DNA of 64,000 nt from Paenibacillus montanisoli (GTDB lineage Bacteria > Bacillota > Bacilli > Paenibacillales > Paenibacillaceae). The translations under genes and the position numbers were made by a program. Position 1 is the first letter of the stretch. Every line of letters begins with the position of its first letter. Below are positions 1 through 8,343 of this stretch, piece after piece. Location of the stretch: NCBI RefSeq assembly GCF_003268025.1, contig NZ_QLUW01000001.1:310001-374000 (forward strand), read 5' to 3'. Under the pieces are notes generated by a model. The model worked only from the letters and a program-made list of their open reading frames with translations, was not told the origin of the DNA and did no database searches.

Positions 1-132
1 ACTTCGTGAAAGGCGGTTGATGGAGCGTCGCTCCAGGATCTGGCTGCATCGGACGGTTCACTTCCTTACAGATAGAATGGTCAAGCGCATATGAAGAACA
101 TGTAAATGTTAGTATGCGCTCTTTCCGATCAT

Positions 133-163
133 CTGACAATAGTCGGTCTGCTGCCGTTATAAT
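133..163 (+). promoter_or_regulatory. Possible sigma-A promoter for the GrpB-family gene
   Basis: CTGACA (133-138) and a perfect TATAAT (158-163) are separated by 19 bp, which is longer than the ideal 17. The position, about 35 bp before the GTG start at 198, fits a promoter for the gene downstream. Confidence 0.4.
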
Positions 164-197
164 AGAAATGAATGTTATTGGAAGGTGTTGATGTCGA

Positions 198-749
198 GTG
201 TCAGAAAAACGGAACAAAGTCGAAGAAACGGAAGTCCGAGTAGTTCCATATGAGTCTAACTGGTCCGTTTTATTTGCTGAAGAAGCACAGGACATAAAAG
301 ATGCTATTTCCGATATCGTTATTTCCATCGAACACTTCGGCAGCACATCAGTACAAGGGCTGGATGCTAAGCCCATTGTCGATATTCTAGTTGGGACACA
401 ACCTGGAATTCTTCCAACAGTTGCTCACATTGAAGCTCTTGCTAAGTTGAATTATGAGTTTTTAGGAGAAGACGGGCGAAGACCTGGTCGATATTTCTTC
501 CGAAAGAGAGAGCTGAATCAGTTTAACATAAGCATTGTTCCTTTCGATGGTGACTTGTGGAGAGATAATCTATTATTTCGCGACTACTTGCGTACACATC
601 CCGATGAAGCTAAACGTTATGCCGGAATTAAGAAAGAAGCGGCACAAACAGCAAGTAATAGTTTATTGGAATATCAGAACCTCAAGAGATCTTTTGTAGA
701 TATGATTAAAGAACGCGCACGAGCCTGGCAAAATAATACTGGACAGTAA
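198..749 (+). CDS. GrpB/UPF0157 family protein
   Basis: The 183-residue protein carries the GrpB-family signature EHFGSTSVQGLDAKPIVDI at about residues 45-63. This family has a nucleotidyltransferase-like fold; its substrate is not established and the protein is expected in the cytoplasm. Length matches the family. The GTG at 198 is preceded by GGAAGG about 12 nt upstream; an ATG at 191 is out of frame. It is followed after 2 nt by another small gene, so the two are probably cotranscribed, ending at the hairpin at 1144-1175. Function in this organism is unknown. Confidence 0.85.
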   Translation: MSEKRNKVEETEVRVVPYESNWSVLFAEEAQDIKDAISDIVISIEHFGSTSVQGLDAKPIVDILVGTQPGILPTVAHIEALAKLNYEFLGEDGRRPGRYFFRKRELNQFNISIVPFDGDLWRDNLLFRDYLRTHPDEAKRYAGIKKEAAQTASNSLLEYQNLKRSFVDMIKERARAWQNNTGQ

Positions 750-751
750 GT

Positions 752-1144
752 ATGGAGGAAATGAAATTGCCTGAATTTCACCATTCAAGAATAAAAGGGA
801 TAACTGCAAATGCGCTAATATACTGGGATGAACAGGATCAAGAGGTCTGTATAGACTTTTCGGAATGCAGAAGCAATTGGGTCCATTATGTAAACGCTTC
901 GGATTCTTTCGAAGGGAATAATCGAAGTATTGAAACTACGAATTGTGTCGGTTGCCGAGATGCATTTGCAAATCCAATGTATATTGAATTCTATACGGTA
1001 CCAAGGACGAGATTCGTATTTCCGTATAAAAAGAACATTATTGAGCAGTTAAGAAGCTTGAACAGCGGGAAGGCATATGCGTTCTTTAAGGAAATAAACA
1101 ATCTGCTAATGAAAAATGGGTGGAGCACATTTGACCTAGGATGA
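752..1144 (+). CDS. Hypothetical protein
   Basis: I do not recognise this 130-residue protein. It has no signal peptide or membrane segment. There is a CxxC pair (CVGC, near residues 65-68) and a basic/aromatic C-terminal half. It begins 2 nt after the GrpB-like gene, suggesting translational coupling. An in-frame ATG at 761 sits too close to the GGAGG at 754-758 to use it well, so the ATG at 752 is kept. The stop codon lies at the edge of the terminator hairpin. Confidence 0.6.
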   Translation: MEEMKLPEFHHSRIKGITANALIYWDEQDQEVCIDFSECRSNWVHYVNASDSFEGNNRSIETTNCVGCRDAFANPMYIEFYTVPRTRFVFPYKKNIIEQLRSLNSGKAYAFFKEINNLLMKNGWSTFDLG

Positions 1145-1175
1145 ACGAGGCTGCCGGCAATCCGGCAGCCTCGTT
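1144..1175. terminator. Hairpin between convergent genes
   Basis: AACGAGGCTGCCGG (1144-1157) and CCGGCAGCCTCGTT (1162-1175) form a perfect 14-bp stem with a CAAT loop. A run of six T starts about 12 nt further on, so termination on the plus strand is likely but the spacing is not ideal. It could also stop transcription of the minus-strand gene that ends at 1197. Confidence 0.7.
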
Positions 1176-1196
1176 GAGCGTAAAGGTTTTTTGCGA

Positions 1197-1808
1197 TTAC
1201 GTTTCTTTGAACAAAACAATGTGAAAAGACAATCCTCCAGGATTAGTAAATAGCGGCGTGGAATAGTTTTGGACCTCATACGACAAGACCAAGAAACTGA
1301 CGGTATCCTCTCCAGGAAGGCCAGCTTCTATAGGGTTGTTTGAGGTACGAATAAATTGCCAGTTATAGGGCTGTGATTCCAACGGCGTGTTTGGGTCCAT
1401 ATTCCCGGCAGTTGCATTTAAATATTGAAACGGAATTGGATTTAAAACGCCTCCGACTACCTCATATGCCTCGAGAAATACAGTGTGTGCATTATCGGCG
1501 AATGTGTTCAGCGCATAGGCGAAGTTTCCAACGAAACCTGCAGAGCTGCTAGAGATAACCGCAGCGAACCCAAGCTTTTGTCCGGGAATGAAATTAGTTT
1601 CTCCCCAAACAAAAGGGACTTGAAAGAAAGGCCCATCACCCGAATCATAGGATCTGATTTGAGGCCAAACGTTCAGCACATTGCCTGGTGCAATGGTTTG
1701 GGTCATGCCGACATTGGCTATAGCTGCAGCAACCGCATCTGACCGAGTATTCCGAGTAAACACATTAAAAGCTGTACTATTAGTCTCAATAAATAAAGAA
1801 ATAGGCAT
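1197..1808 (-). CDS. Hypothetical protein, beta-rich, no signal peptide
   Basis: The 203-residue protein is not recognised. It is rich in Asn, Thr, Ser, Phe and Val, with almost no Lys or Cys, a composition typical of secreted or structural beta proteins, yet it has no cleavable signal peptide. AAAGGAGAG lies at good distance before the ATG at 1808. It stands alone, convergent with the GrpB-like unit and divergent from the GntR gene. A spore-coat, exosporium or particle-associated protein would be compatible, but this is a guess from composition alone. Confidence 0.6.
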   Translation of the reverse strand: MPISLFIETNSTAFNVFTRNTRSDAVAAAIANVGMTQTIAPGNVLNVWPQIRSYDSGDGPFFQVPFVWGETNFIPGQKLGFAAVISSSSAGFVGNFAYALNTFADNAHTVFLEAYEVVGGVLNPIPFQYLNATAGNMDPNTPLESQPYNWQFIRTSNNPIEAGLPGEDTVSFLVLSYEVQNYSTPLFTNPGGLSFHIVLFKET

Positions 1809-1975
1809 TTGGACTTCTCTCCTTTCTGATTACGATTTGAGGTTGTCCTCTCGTTATCATATGTTTTTGTTTGCATAAGGTTTGGACATGTATATAAAAA
1901 GCGATAGCAATATCAGGCCCTTAGTTCTACGACTATTTACATAATTGAAGTTACAAAATAAGGCAAAAATAGGGG

Positions 1976-2004
1976 TTGTCGCTTCTATCGACACCGCCTA
2001 TAAT
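1976..2004 (+). promoter_or_regulatory. Sigma-A promoter of the GntR regulator gene
   Basis: TTGTCG (1976-1981) and TATAAT (1999-2004) are separated by exactly 17 bp. A transcript would begin near 2011, directly before the repeated operator-like sequence at 2020-2045. Confidence 0.7.
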
Positions 2005-2019
2005 AAAGCTAACCACAAC

Positions 2020-2045
2020 ATTATCGATAATCGATAATCGATAAT
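2020..2045. promoter_or_regulatory. Candidate GntR operator: iterated ATCGATA units
   Basis: The stretch contains ATTATCGATAAT, a perfect 12-bp palindrome, followed by two more head-to-tail copies of TCGATAA. It lies between the likely transcription start and the GTG start of the GntR gene, a usual place for autoregulation. That this GntR binds it is inferred from position and symmetry. Confidence 0.55.
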
Positions 2046-2058
2046 ATTCAAAGGAGCA

Positions 2059-2715
2059 GTGAATGCCATACGCAGCCCTCATGCGGATTACCCGATCAAC
2101 TCGATAAGCGAGCATGTTTATGCGGATTTGAAGAAGTCTATTATCGAAGGTGCCCTCCAGCCGGGTACCCGCCTGATCGTCACGGAAATCGCGGGTAAAT
2201 ACCAGATCAGCCAAGCGCCCGTTCGGGAAGCATTGGAAAGGTTGAAGCAGGAAGGCCTGATCACCGGCGTTCCGAACAAAGGATCTGTCGTATCCACGAT
2301 CACTGCGAAGGAAATCAAAGATATTTTCGTCTTGCGCGAAATCATCGAAGGCTTCGCCGTCCGACAATCCATGCCGTTGTTAACGGAAGAGGACTATGAC
2401 TATCTGCATTACCTTATTAGCGAAATGGAGATTGCCAACCGACAGCAAGGAATGATGCGCATTTTAGAGCTGGACATGGATTTCCATGCTTTCTTCTATA
2501 AACGCTGCGATAATCAGGCCGTTCTGGAGCTGTGGAATCATATGCGCACCAAAGTTATGCGGTTTATGGCGATTTCCAATCGGCATTATACAACCGATGT
2601 ACTGGGCGAGTGGCATCTCATTCTGATCGATGCCTTGCGCTCGGGCGATCCGGATGCGGCAGAAGCGGCTTTTGTAGAGCACATGCACGCCTATAAGATG
2701 ATTGATCTTGATTAA
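2059..2715 (+). CDS. GntR family transcriptional regulator (FadR subfamily)
   Basis: The 218-residue cytoplasmic DNA-binding protein has an N-terminal winged helix (about residues 15-85, with QISQAPVREALERLKQEGLI as the recognition region) and an all-helical FCD effector domain. The FCD domain holds spaced acidic and histidine residues (LDMDFHAFFY, EWHLILIDAL, FVEHMHAY) of the type that bind a metal and a carboxylate ligand. FadR-type GntR proteins usually sense sugar acids or organic acids, which suits the neighbouring dehydratase genes. The GTG start lies only 2 nt after AAGGAG, an unusually short spacing, but no better in-frame start exists. An AraC regulator follows 25 nt later. Confidence 0.9.
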   Translation: MNAIRSPHADYPINSISEHVYADLKKSIIEGALQPGTRLIVTEIAGKYQISQAPVREALERLKQEGLITGVPNKGSVVSTITAKEIKDIFVLREIIEGFAVRQSMPLLTEEDYDYLHYLISEMEIANRQQGMMRILELDMDFHAFFYKRCDNQAVLELWNHMRTKVMRFMAISNRHYTTDVLGEWHLILIDALRSGDPDAAEAAFVEHMHAYKMIDLD

Positions 2716-2740
2716 CATCCGTTCGTAAAGGGGATAGAAT

Positions 2741-3913
2741 ATGCTAAGCGAAGGGCTGTTGTATAAGGATGACGTCATTTTGACCTGGATGAGAGACCGA
2801 TTTCTCCAAGATCTTGTCTTGGGTCGCAAACCGAAAAGCGCGAATTTAAAGGAAAGCTTATCCCGCTTGAATTTGAATCCCTATTTTACTTATCCTGCAA
2901 TAGCGCTCCTTGAGCCGGTCTCGACTAAATGGGATGAGCACGAGAAAGTGCTGCTCGAGGAAATGCGGGATTATTTGCAGCAGCAGATGCCTAGCGATAC
3001 CGGAACCATTGTGTTCATGGATGATCGGAATCGGATCGGTTTGTTGTTCTCGTGGGTTTCCAAGTCGGATCTGGAAACGATTCAAACCAAGTTGAGCAGG
3101 CAATTCAGCCTTCCCGTCAATATCGCTGTAGGCAAGCCATGCAGCCAATTGAACGACATCAAACAATCGTATAAGCAAGCATCGCATGCCCTGCAAGATA
3201 AATTTTATCGCGGAACGGGCCATATCATCTATTACAGCGAACTCCCCGAGTATTTGGCATGCTGCGATTATCCTGCTGACAAGGAGCTGGAATTGCATGA
3301 AGCTTTGAAAACGGCGGACTCCGCCGCCGACATTGAAGAGGCTGTTGAATCCTTCTATCATTCGATGCTCAAGCAAGGACCGGTCGATATCAAGGCCGTC
3401 TATGAATTAACGGCTCGCTTATTAATCGGAACGGAGAAGAAGCTGCTTGCCGCAGCCAATAATGACAACGCTTACAGTAAAGTGGAAATCACGTCTATCG
3501 TAAAAATGCAGACCTTGCAGGAAATTAAACAATACGTCTGCCATTTCTTATCCGGCGTAAGAGAAGTGATGTCATCCGAGCAGAAGGAGAGCCACCGCAG
3601 CATCATTAAGAAAACGATTTATCACATGGAGCAGGAGTACCAGGAGGTATCCTTGCAAAGCGTGGCGCAGAAGGTCTATATGACTCCGACCTACTTGAGC
3701 CTGCTCTTCAAGCTGAACACCGGCAAAACCTTTATCGAGCACTTGACCGATATCCGGATCGAGAAGGCGAAGAAGCTGCTGTGCAGCACGCATTATAAGA
3801 ATTATGAAGTGGCCGAACAGGTCGGCTATCAAGATCCGCGTTATTTTAGTCAAATTTTCAAGAAGAAGGTAGGCTTATCGCCGACGGAATACCGGGAAAC
3901 GGTCGCGACTTAG
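2741..3913 (+). CDS. AraC family regulator resembling YesN without a receiver domain
   Basis: The 390-residue protein ends in a two-helix AraC DNA-binding domain (about residues 285-387; VAQKVYMTPTYLSLLFKLNT and QVGYQDPRYFSQIFKKKVG are the two recognition units). The region before it resembles the linker of YesN response regulators (QASHALQDKFY...), but there is no N-terminal receiver domain. There are no membrane segments. AAGGGGATAG precedes the ATG at good spacing. It follows the GntR gene closely and probably shares its promoter. It may regulate the adjacent sugar-acid importer and enzymes; the inducer is unknown. Confidence 0.85.
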   Translation: MLSEGLLYKDDVILTWMRDRFLQDLVLGRKPKSANLKESLSRLNLNPYFTYPAIALLEPVSTKWDEHEKVLLEEMRDYLQQQMPSDTGTIVFMDDRNRIGLLFSWVSKSDLETIQTKLSRQFSLPVNIAVGKPCSQLNDIKQSYKQASHALQDKFYRGTGHIIYYSELPEYLACCDYPADKELELHEALKTADSAADIEEAVESFYHSMLKQGPVDIKAVYELTARLLIGTEKKLLAAANNDNAYSKVEITSIVKMQTLQEIKQYVCHFLSGVREVMSSEQKESHRSIIKKTIYHMEQEYQEVSLQSVAQKVYMTPTYLSLLFKLNTGKTFIEHLTDIRIEKAKKLLCSTHYKNYEVAEQVGYQDPRYFSQIFKKKVGLSPTEYRETVAT

Positions 3914-3921
3914 TACATAAA

Positions 3922-3963
3922 AAGGACTCCGGAGAGCGTTCAGAACGCTTTCCCGGAGTCCTT
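3922..3963. terminator. Bidirectional terminator
   Basis: AAGGACTCCGG (3922-3932) pairs with CCGGAGTCCTT (3953-3963), enclosing a smaller AGCGTT/AACGCT hairpin. T-rich sequence on both outer sides suits termination of both convergent genes. Confidence 0.8.
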
Positions 3964-3978
3964 CTTTCATGTTCTGGT

Positions 3979-4878
3979 CTACAAACGCACGTCATGGCCG
4001 CTGCCGTCGATCTTCGCGGCTGCCTCAAGCTCCTTTTCCCACGTTAAATGGCGGTACTCCTCTGCTGCCGGATCGTTCTCGAACCAGCTTACGAAGTCAT
4101 TCCACATTGCGGTAGTCCAAGGGGAATCGATCTGGGCCGTGGAGTAGACGCCTTCCTTGAGACGGACGAAGCCGAAGACGTCGCGGACTTGAGACTTCTC
4201 CGCCTGCACGACCGTAAGCTCGGCGAGGTGCGGAGGGATGAAGATCACGCCTGCAGGCGTGCCGAGCACGATATCTCCGGGAAGACAAATCGCCTTTCCG
4301 ATGCGGGTAGGCACGTTCATGCCTACCATCGTGACATCCGCGATGGCAGTGGGGTCGCTTCCCCGATAGTACACATTGATATTGTCGATCTCTACAACCT
4401 GCTGGTTATCGCGAATGCCGCCCCATATGACCGCGCCTCCGCGTTTCGTGCGGGTAGATATCGCCGTGCTCAGATTGCCCCCAACATACGTGCCGAGGTG
4501 AACTTTGTCGAACATATCGACAACGACGACATCATCCTCCACGAGGGAATCAATCACCCACTGGTTAAAGAACCCTCTGCGTCCTTCCTGTTCATGGCCG
4601 TACTTGAGCAGCGTTTCATGCAGATCGGGACGCTTAGGAACCATGACGGCGGTTACCGCCCGGCCGACCATAATCTTGTCCGGATGAATGATTTTGAAAT
4701 CTCCCTCGAATTGAAAGGTGTAGCCATGGTTCCATAGAGGGCCCCACGCTTCCTCCAACGTGATTTTCCGCATGCGGCGCAGCACATCTTCGGAAACTTT
4801 CGGGCGGCCATTCGGGAAGCGTTCTCCCTCCCATTGGGGGGTAAGCTGAACAATATCTTCGGGGTTATCGAATCTCAC
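3979..4878 (-). CDS. RraA-like family protein (possible keto-acid aldolase type)
   Basis: From the GTG at 4878 the protein has 299 residues. It contains the RraA/HMG-aldolase core with GAVIWGGIRDNQ, where the Arg-Asp pair corresponds to the pyruvate/metal-binding residues of 4-hydroxy-4-methyl-2-oxoglutarate aldolases. N- and C-terminal extensions make it longer than simple RraA proteins. AGAGGTG (4884-4890) sits 5 nt before the GTG; the longer reading from an ATG at 4917 has only a poor site. The gene is divergent from the ABC importer, so a role in cleaving or processing an imported sugar-acid product is plausible but unproven. Confidence 0.8.
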   Translation of the reverse strand: MRFDNPEDIVQLTPQWEGERFPNGRPKVSEDVLRRMRKITLEEAWGPLWNHGYTFQFEGDFKIIHPDKIMVGRAVTAVMVPKRPDLHETLLKYGHEQEGRRGFFNQWVIDSLVEDDVVVVDMFDKVHLGTYVGGNLSTAISTRTKRGGAVIWGGIRDNQQVVEIDNINVYYRGSDPTAIADVTMVGMNVPTRIGKAICLPGDIVLGTPAGVIFIPPHLAELTVVQAEKSQVRDVFGFVRLKEGVYSTAQIDSPWTTAMWNDFVSWFENDPAAEEYRHLTWEKELEAAAKIDGSGHDVRL

Positions 4879-5062
4879 GGTAACACCTCTTTCTATAGGT
4901 TTAGGGGATGAATCCATCTTCTTAAGTCTATTGTTAAGGACATTCCGGAAGTTGTCGATGCGAGATTTTTAAGGCATTTCATCGAGAACGCATAATAATT
5001 CCACCTATAACCAAATCGTTTTAAATAATCAAACAATTTCGTAAAATCGTCACCTTCACTGA

Positions 5063-5076
5063 TGTAACCGTTTTCT
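5063..5076. promoter_or_regulatory. Candidate cre (CcpA) site
   Basis: TGTAACCGTTTTCT matches 13 of 14 positions of the catabolite-responsive consensus TGWAANCGNTNWCA. It lies in the divergent region between the RraA-like gene and the importer operon, so CcpA repression of the importer is likely. Confidence 0.55.
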
Positions 5077-5138
5077 ATTAGAGTAATGACTAGCTGCAAA
5101 TTACAGTTACATTACATACGGTCAAGAGGAGGAGATCC

Positions 5139-6101
5139 ATGGGTACTGCTGAAACGTTAACCCAAGCACCCCATACCAAGGCCGCAAGAACTTCCTTGCG
5201 CAAGCGCAAAAACAAGGAAGAGACCAATTTGGCCGGGTATATCTTTATTGCCCCGTGGTTGATCGGATTTTTACTGCTTACGCTATGGCCGATCGCGCAA
5301 TCCTTCTATTTATCCTTTACGGAGTATTCGCTGCTGGAAGCTCCCGTTTGGACCGGAACGGACAATTACGCCAACATTTTCAGAAATGACGATACCTTTA
5401 CCAAATCGTTAAGCGTAACGTTCATCTTCGTTCTGATCTCGGTTCCGCTGAAGCTGTTCTTCTCGCTGCTCGTCGCGATGGCGCTAAGCAAGAACATCAG
5501 GGGGATGAATGTTTACCGGACGGCGATCTACTTTCCTTCCTTAATCGGCGGAAGCATCGCGGTAGCCGCGCTTTGGCGCAACATGTTCGGTTTGGAAGGC
5601 TACGTCAACCAAGTGTTGTCGTGGTTCGGCATTCAAGGCGTAGGCTGGATCACGAATCCGGACACCGCGCTTGGAACGCTCATTCTCCTCAACACGTGGC
5701 AATTCGGTTCGACAATGGTCATTTTCTTGGCCGGGCTCAAGCAAATCCCTCAAGAGCTGTATGAGTCCGCCTCGGTAGACGGCGCGGGCCGATTCCGTAA
5801 ATTCGTGAGCATTACATTGCCGATGCTTTCGCCGGTTATGTTTTTTAACCTCGTGCTGGGCGTCATCGGATCCTTTCAGACCTTTACCTCGGCCTTCATC
5901 ATCACCAAAGGGGGCCCAATCAATTCCACTTACGTGTATGCGCTGTTCCTGTATGAAAAGGCCTTTAAGCACTACCAAATGGGTTACGCTTCCGCACTGG
6001 CTTGGATTCTGCTGGTCATCGTCGCCGTACTGACCGCGCTTAATTTCTTAGCCTCACGCTATTGGGTATTCTACGAGTCTGACGGGGGGAGGGCCAAATG
6101 A
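5139..6101 (+). CDS. Carbohydrate ABC transporter permease (MalF/UgpA type)
   Basis: The 320-residue membrane protein has a charged N-terminus and about six hydrophobic segments. The cytoplasmic EAA loop (about residues 206-226: ELYESASVDGAGRF, then ITLP) contacts the ATPase. GAGGAGG precedes the ATG. The gene overlaps its partner permease by 4 nt (ATGA) and is followed by a binding lipoprotein, giving an importer that lacks only its ATPase. A shared MsmX-type ATPase encoded elsewhere is usual for this family. The substrate is inferred from the neighbouring dehydratases to be a sugar acid or oligouronide. Confidence 0.92.
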   Translation: MGTAETLTQAPHTKAARTSLRKRKNKEETNLAGYIFIAPWLIGFLLLTLWPIAQSFYLSFTEYSLLEAPVWTGTDNYANIFRNDDTFTKSLSVTFIFVLISVPLKLFFSLLVAMALSKNIRGMNVYRTAIYFPSLIGGSIAVAALWRNMFGLEGYVNQVLSWFGIQGVGWITNPDTALGTLILLNTWQFGSTMVIFLAGLKQIPQELYESASVDGAGRFRKFVSITLPMLSPVMFFNLVLGVIGSFQTFTSAFIITKGGPINSTYVYALFLYEKAFKHYQMGYASALAWILLVIVAVLTALNFLASRYWVFYESDGGRAK

Positions 6102-6928
6102 TGACGATACGGTACAAAATCTCCAATCATTTGTTTCTATCCGTCTTCTCGCTCTTGATGCTCTATCCGGTCATCTGGTGGATCGGCGCTTCCTTGAAGA
6201 AAACGGAAGAGCTGAGACTGCCCACGATTTGGCCATCCATTCCGATGTGGGAGAATTACAGCAATGGCTGGAATTTCTCCGCAGACTACAGCTTCGCCCA
6301 CTTCTTCGGCAACACGCTGCTTATGGAACTTGGCAACGTAACGGGGGGCGTGCTGACCGCTGCTATCGTGGCCTACGGCTTCGGGCGGCTTCAATTCAAG
6401 CTCCGCGGCTTCTGGTTCTCGATTCTATTGCTGACCATGATGCTGCCGGGCCAGGTTACCGTGGTGCCGCAATACATTCTTTTCAATAAGCTCGGCTGGG
6501 TGGATAGCTACATACCGCTGGTGCTGCCGCACTTCTTCGGCGGAGGAGCCTTCTTCATCTTCCTGCTCGTTCAATTTATTCGCGGCATTCCGCGAGATTT
6601 GGATGAAGCGGCCAAAATTGACGGCAGCTCGGTGTACGGCATTTTCTTTCGCATTATTTTGCCTCTGATCAAGCCTGCGCTAGTAACGGTAGCCATCTTC
6701 ACCTTCATCTGGAGTTGGGATGATTTCTTTGCCCAGGTTCTGTACATCAGCTCCATAGACAAGTTTACCGTGGGTCTGGCGCTTCGCATGTTTATCGACC
6801 AGTTTGATATCCAATGGGGGCAGCTGCTCGCGATGTCCTTCGTGTCGATCATGCCTTCTGTCATCATCTTCTTATTTGCCCAGAAGTATTTCGTGGAAGG
6901 GATTGCTACAACCGGATTGAAAGGTTAG
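6098..6928 (+). CDS. Carbohydrate ABC transporter permease (MalG/UgpE type)
   Basis: The 276-residue partner permease has six predicted membrane segments and an EAA loop near residues 166-190 (DLDEAAKIDGSSVYG, then IILPLIKPA). Its ATG overlaps the stop of the preceding permease, so the two are translationally coupled and expected to form the heterodimeric channel. The C-terminus ends in the typical TGLKG. A substrate-binding lipoprotein follows after 36 nt. Confidence 0.92.
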   Translation: MMTIRYKISNHLFLSVFSLLMLYPVIWWIGASLKKTEELRLPTIWPSIPMWENYSNGWNFSADYSFAHFFGNTLLMELGNVTGGVLTAAIVAYGFGRLQFKLRGFWFSILLLTMMLPGQVTVVPQYILFNKLGWVDSYIPLVLPHFFGGGAFFIFLLVQFIRGIPRDLDEAAKIDGSSVYGIFFRIILPLIKPALVTVAIFTFIWSWDDFFAQVLYISSIDKFTVGLALRMFIDQFDIQWGQLLAMSFVSIMPSVIIFLFAQKYFVEGIATTGLKG

Positions 6929-6964
6929 CCCCATCACTTGCAAATTCGAGAGGAGATTCGACGT

Positions 6965-8302
6965 ATGAGAAAAAGAGGATCAGCTAGTTTACTGTTATTG
7001 AGCTTGGCACTAACGCTAGGGATGACTGCATGCAGCAGCGGAGGAGGAAACAGCAATACTAGCGGCAATAACGCCGCCGGTAACGAGGCCGGGGCCAACA
7101 ATGAGCCTGCGAAGACGGAGGCGACTACGCTAAGCATCATGTGGTGGGGGCCGGACGCGCGTCATGAAGCAACGAAGAACGCGCTGTCGATCTATACCAA
7201 GCAGAACGCCAACGTGACGTTCAAGCCGGAATTCATGGCTTGGGACGCATACTGGCAGAAGCTCCCGACGCTTGCGGCGTCAAAATCGATTACGGATGTC
7301 CTGCAAATGGATGCCGCGTTTATTACGGAGTATGTATCAAGAGGGCAGCTGGAGGATCTGTCCGATATTGATTTAAGCGGCATCGTGGATCCGAAGGTGA
7401 TTGAAAACTTGAAAATTGACGGTAAATTATACGGGATCCCTCTCAGCCAGAACGCGCAGGGCATCGCATACAACAAAGAGGAGCTTGAGAAGTACGGCAT
7501 TGCGCTGCCGAAGCAGAACTGGACCTATGACGAGTTTTTCCAATGGGCGAGGGATGCCCACGCCAAGCTGCCGGAAGGCAAATATCCGATTGGGGATTCG
7601 ATCGGATGGGATTCGTTCAATTTCTATCAGACCTCCATGGGCAAGGATCCGGTCATGGCCGAAGAGGGCAAGAAGTTTACGCTTGATAAAGATTTATTTA
7701 TGACCTACTACAAGACGTACGAAGAGTTCCGTAAAGCGAAAATCGTACCGCCGGCAGAACAAGCGGCCGCATTCCTCGAGAACGACCCGCAGGCGGATCC
7801 GATGGCATCCGGCGTGCTTTTGACGCGCGGCGCGACAACCGGTTCGGTAAGCGCGCTGGAGCAGCTGATGCCGGGCAAAGTAGGCGTCGTCAACATGCCG
7901 ATCGGTCCGTCCGGAGGCGGCTGGGCGCAATCAACGATCTTCCTGAGCGTCAGCGCGAATTCCAAGCATAAGGATGAAGCCAAAAAGTTCGTGCAATGGT
8001 TCATTTCGGACAAAGAAGCCGGCAAGGCTCTGGGTCTGACGCGCGGTATCCCGATTAACCCGGAGATTTACAAAGAGCTTGAACCTACGCTTGAGCCTAA
8101 GGACAAGCTGGGTAAAGAAATCTATGACCTTTCCGTTGAGAAGGCGCTGCCATTCTACTCGGCTGCGGCAGGATTTACGGAGTGGGTCGACACGTACAAG
8201 AAAGAAATGGAGGCTGTCACTTACGGACAGCAGTCCATTGAAGATGCCTATGAGAAAATCAACAAAATGGGCATGGATTTGGCGGCAAAAGCCGGATCTT
8301 AA
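6965..8302 (+). CDS. Extracellular sugar-binding lipoprotein of the ABC importer
   Basis: The 445-residue protein begins MRKRGSASLLLLSLALTLG and has a lipobox MTAC, so it should be lipid-anchored outside the membrane. A Ser/Gly/Asn-rich linker follows, then a family 1 solute-binding fold (SIMWWGPDARHEAT). An ATG at 6965 with AGAGGAG 9 nt upstream is preferred over the 27-nt longer reading from 6938. It serves the two permeases directly upstream. The mannonate dehydratase gene follows in the same orientation, supporting a sugar-acid-related substrate. Confidence 0.9.
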   Translation: MRKRGSASLLLLSLALTLGMTACSSGGGNSNTSGNNAAGNEAGANNEPAKTEATTLSIMWWGPDARHEATKNALSIYTKQNANVTFKPEFMAWDAYWQKLPTLAASKSITDVLQMDAAFITEYVSRGQLEDLSDIDLSGIVDPKVIENLKIDGKLYGIPLSQNAQGIAYNKEELEKYGIALPKQNWTYDEFFQWARDAHAKLPEGKYPIGDSIGWDSFNFYQTSMGKDPVMAEEGKKFTLDKDLFMTYYKTYEEFRKAKIVPPAEQAAAFLENDPQADPMASGVLLTRGATTGSVSALEQLMPGKVGVVNMPIGPSGGGWAQSTIFLSVSANSKHKDEAKKFVQWFISDKEAGKALGLTRGIPINPEIYKELEPTLEPKDKLGKEIYDLSVEKALPFYSAAAGFTEWVDTYKKEMEAVTYGQQSIEDAYEKINKMGMDLAAKAGS

Positions 8303-8343
8303 CAGACTCTATAATAGAAAGCTTTAGAGAGGAGACACCGCTT

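Noticed and set aside
2-94. Possible C-terminal end of a gene cut by the left edge
   Set aside because: Thirty Arg-rich codons are open, but the length is within chance and no family is recognisable; the rest of 1-197 shows only a TGGAGC/GCTCCA hairpin and the promoter at 133-163.
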